This document shows positions 34,301 through 35,002 of a stretch of DNA of 35,002 nucleotides, one piece after another. The position numbers and the translations under genes are program-made. This DNA is from an uncultured Eubacteriales bacterium (GTDB taxonomy: Bacteria; Bacillota; Clostridia; Christensenellales; Aristaeellaceae), in NCBI GenBank assembly GCA_902764915.1, contig CACWXY010000043.1:1-35002 (forward strand). Direction: 5' to 3'. Positions within the stretch are counted from its first letter, which is position 1. Each line of letters starts with the position of its first letter. Under the pieces are notes generated by a model, which saw only the letters and a program-made list of their open reading frames with translations, was not told the origin of the DNA and searched no databases.

Positions 34301-34948
34301 ATGAATTGGGAGAAAAACATCTATATTTTGCACTTTTCTGCATTCGACACATGTTTTTTTCTGAAGACGGAACGTCCCACCGCCTGTGCCAGAGATCTTT
34401 TCTGGTTTGAACACTACGTGTTTCCATACGTTAGGCATCTTACATTTAATGCAATAAACTTGAATGCCATACAAAATATGGTAGACGAATTGACGAGCCA
34501 CAAATTGACAACGAAGACCATCGAGGATGCTGTATCTATTCTCAGCGCCACATGCATTTATACAGTTGCCAGCCGCATAATCGACATAAATCCGGACAAG
34601 CTTTCCAAAGGTGCGCTGGTTAGTATTGGCGAAATGAATGGGCATCACAAACCCATCACGGATGACGACCACATGATTGCGGCCCCAAGTTGAGCGTTTA
34701 TACATGTCGTTTCTTTTCTACGAAGGAACGCGACGAAGCGAAATCATCGGAATGAAATGGGAAGATTTGTTCGAACTGGGAAAAAGATGGGTCATGCAAA
34801 TTCGAAGATAGCCACTGATGTTTATATCCAGTTGTCAGATAGTTATCAGTCGAAGCAGAACACCAAAACTCTTGACGAAGCCACTGCATGCGGCGTATAT
34901 ATATTTGAACCCACTCGGCGCCAGGGGCGCCAAAGATTCGATATCTAA
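34301..34948 (+). pseudogene. Decayed tyrosine recombinase (integrase) gene
   Basis: Three pieces of one integrase lie in order but in different frames. Residues FEHYVFPYVRHLTFNAINLN onward (34301-34693) resemble the core-binding domain. FLFYEGTRRSEIIGMKWEDL (about 34710-34769) is the first catalytic-arginine box. KKMGHANSKIATDVYIQL (about 34784-34837) matches the C-terminal His box and nucleophile tyrosine. Most of the catalytic domain between the last two is missing, so the gene has lost a segment and shifted frame. No att site or partner mobile gene is visible in the window. The surrounding DNA looks AT-richer than its neighbours. Confidence 0.75.
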
Positions 34949-35002
34949 GTGGTCTTGAAAAACCATCATATATGGTATCGAATTTTTTTATTGGTTGCAT
35001 AA

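Noticed and set aside
34962..34990. Small hairpin ACCAT/ATGGT followed by a T-run near the right edge
   Set aside because: The stem is only 5 bp and the T-run starts several bases after it, so it is too weak to call as a terminator.
1..35002. CRISPR arrays, defence islands or complete insertion sequences
   Set aside because: No regularly spaced repeats, cas-like proteins, transposases or defence domains were seen; the only mobile-element trace is the integrase remnant at the right edge.

Overview
The window is a housekeeping stretch of a bacterial chromosome. The genes suggest a Gram-positive Firmicute, probably a Clostridia-type anaerobe. The evidence is strong AGGAGG-type ribosome binding sites with many GTG and TTG starts, a type III glutamine synthetase, a four-cysteine L33, a MurE with the DNPR motif of meso-diaminopimelate ligases, and divergent FtsL and FtsQ proteins. 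Base composition looks roughly balanced. The exact genus is not readable from the sequence.

Layout. (1) 1-2640, plus: end of tuf, then rpmG, secE, nusG, rplK and rplA. The run stops at a terminator after rplA instead of continuing into rplJL-rpoBC. Two leader elements, before rplK and before rplA, resemble the L1-binding stalk of 23S rRNA. (2) 2643-5524, minus: a three-gene ABC importer (binding protein, permease, ATPase). (3) 5566-10093: divergent glnN (type III glutamine synthetase) and a GH65 maltose phosphorylase, each with a good promoter in the shared gap. (4) 10403-11480, plus: azlCD, a branched-chain amino acid exporter pair. (5) 11580-14459, minus: an unrecognised gene with a metallopeptidase-like but altered motif, then a nadD-yqeK fusion gene and rsfS. 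(6) 14554-16030, plus: a strong promoter, a leader of about 220 nt with long and competing inverted repeats, a small double zinc-ribbon protein and a metallophosphoesterase. (7) 16167-25257, plus: a reduced division and cell-wall cluster, mraZ-ftsL-murE-mraY-murD-ftsQ-ftsA-ftsZ, without rsmH, ftsI/spoVD, murF, ftsW or murG. (8) 25245-34255, minus: the elongation operon maf-mreB-mreC-mreD-pbp2-minD-rodA plus a membrane protein, which meets ftsZ at a shared bidirectional terminator. (9) 34301-34948, plus: a decayed tyrosine-recombinase gene.

Functionally, the right half joins the two arms of wall growth. MurE, MraY and MurD make lipid-linked precursor; FtsZ, FtsA, FtsQ and FtsL organise septation; MreBCD with RodA and PBP2 build the side wall. 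MinD, usually a septum-placement protein, is embedded between pbp2 and rodA.

I found no CRISPR array, complete mobile element, rRNA or tRNA. The items most worth following up are the structured leader at 14588-14806 and the paired L1-stalk mimics.
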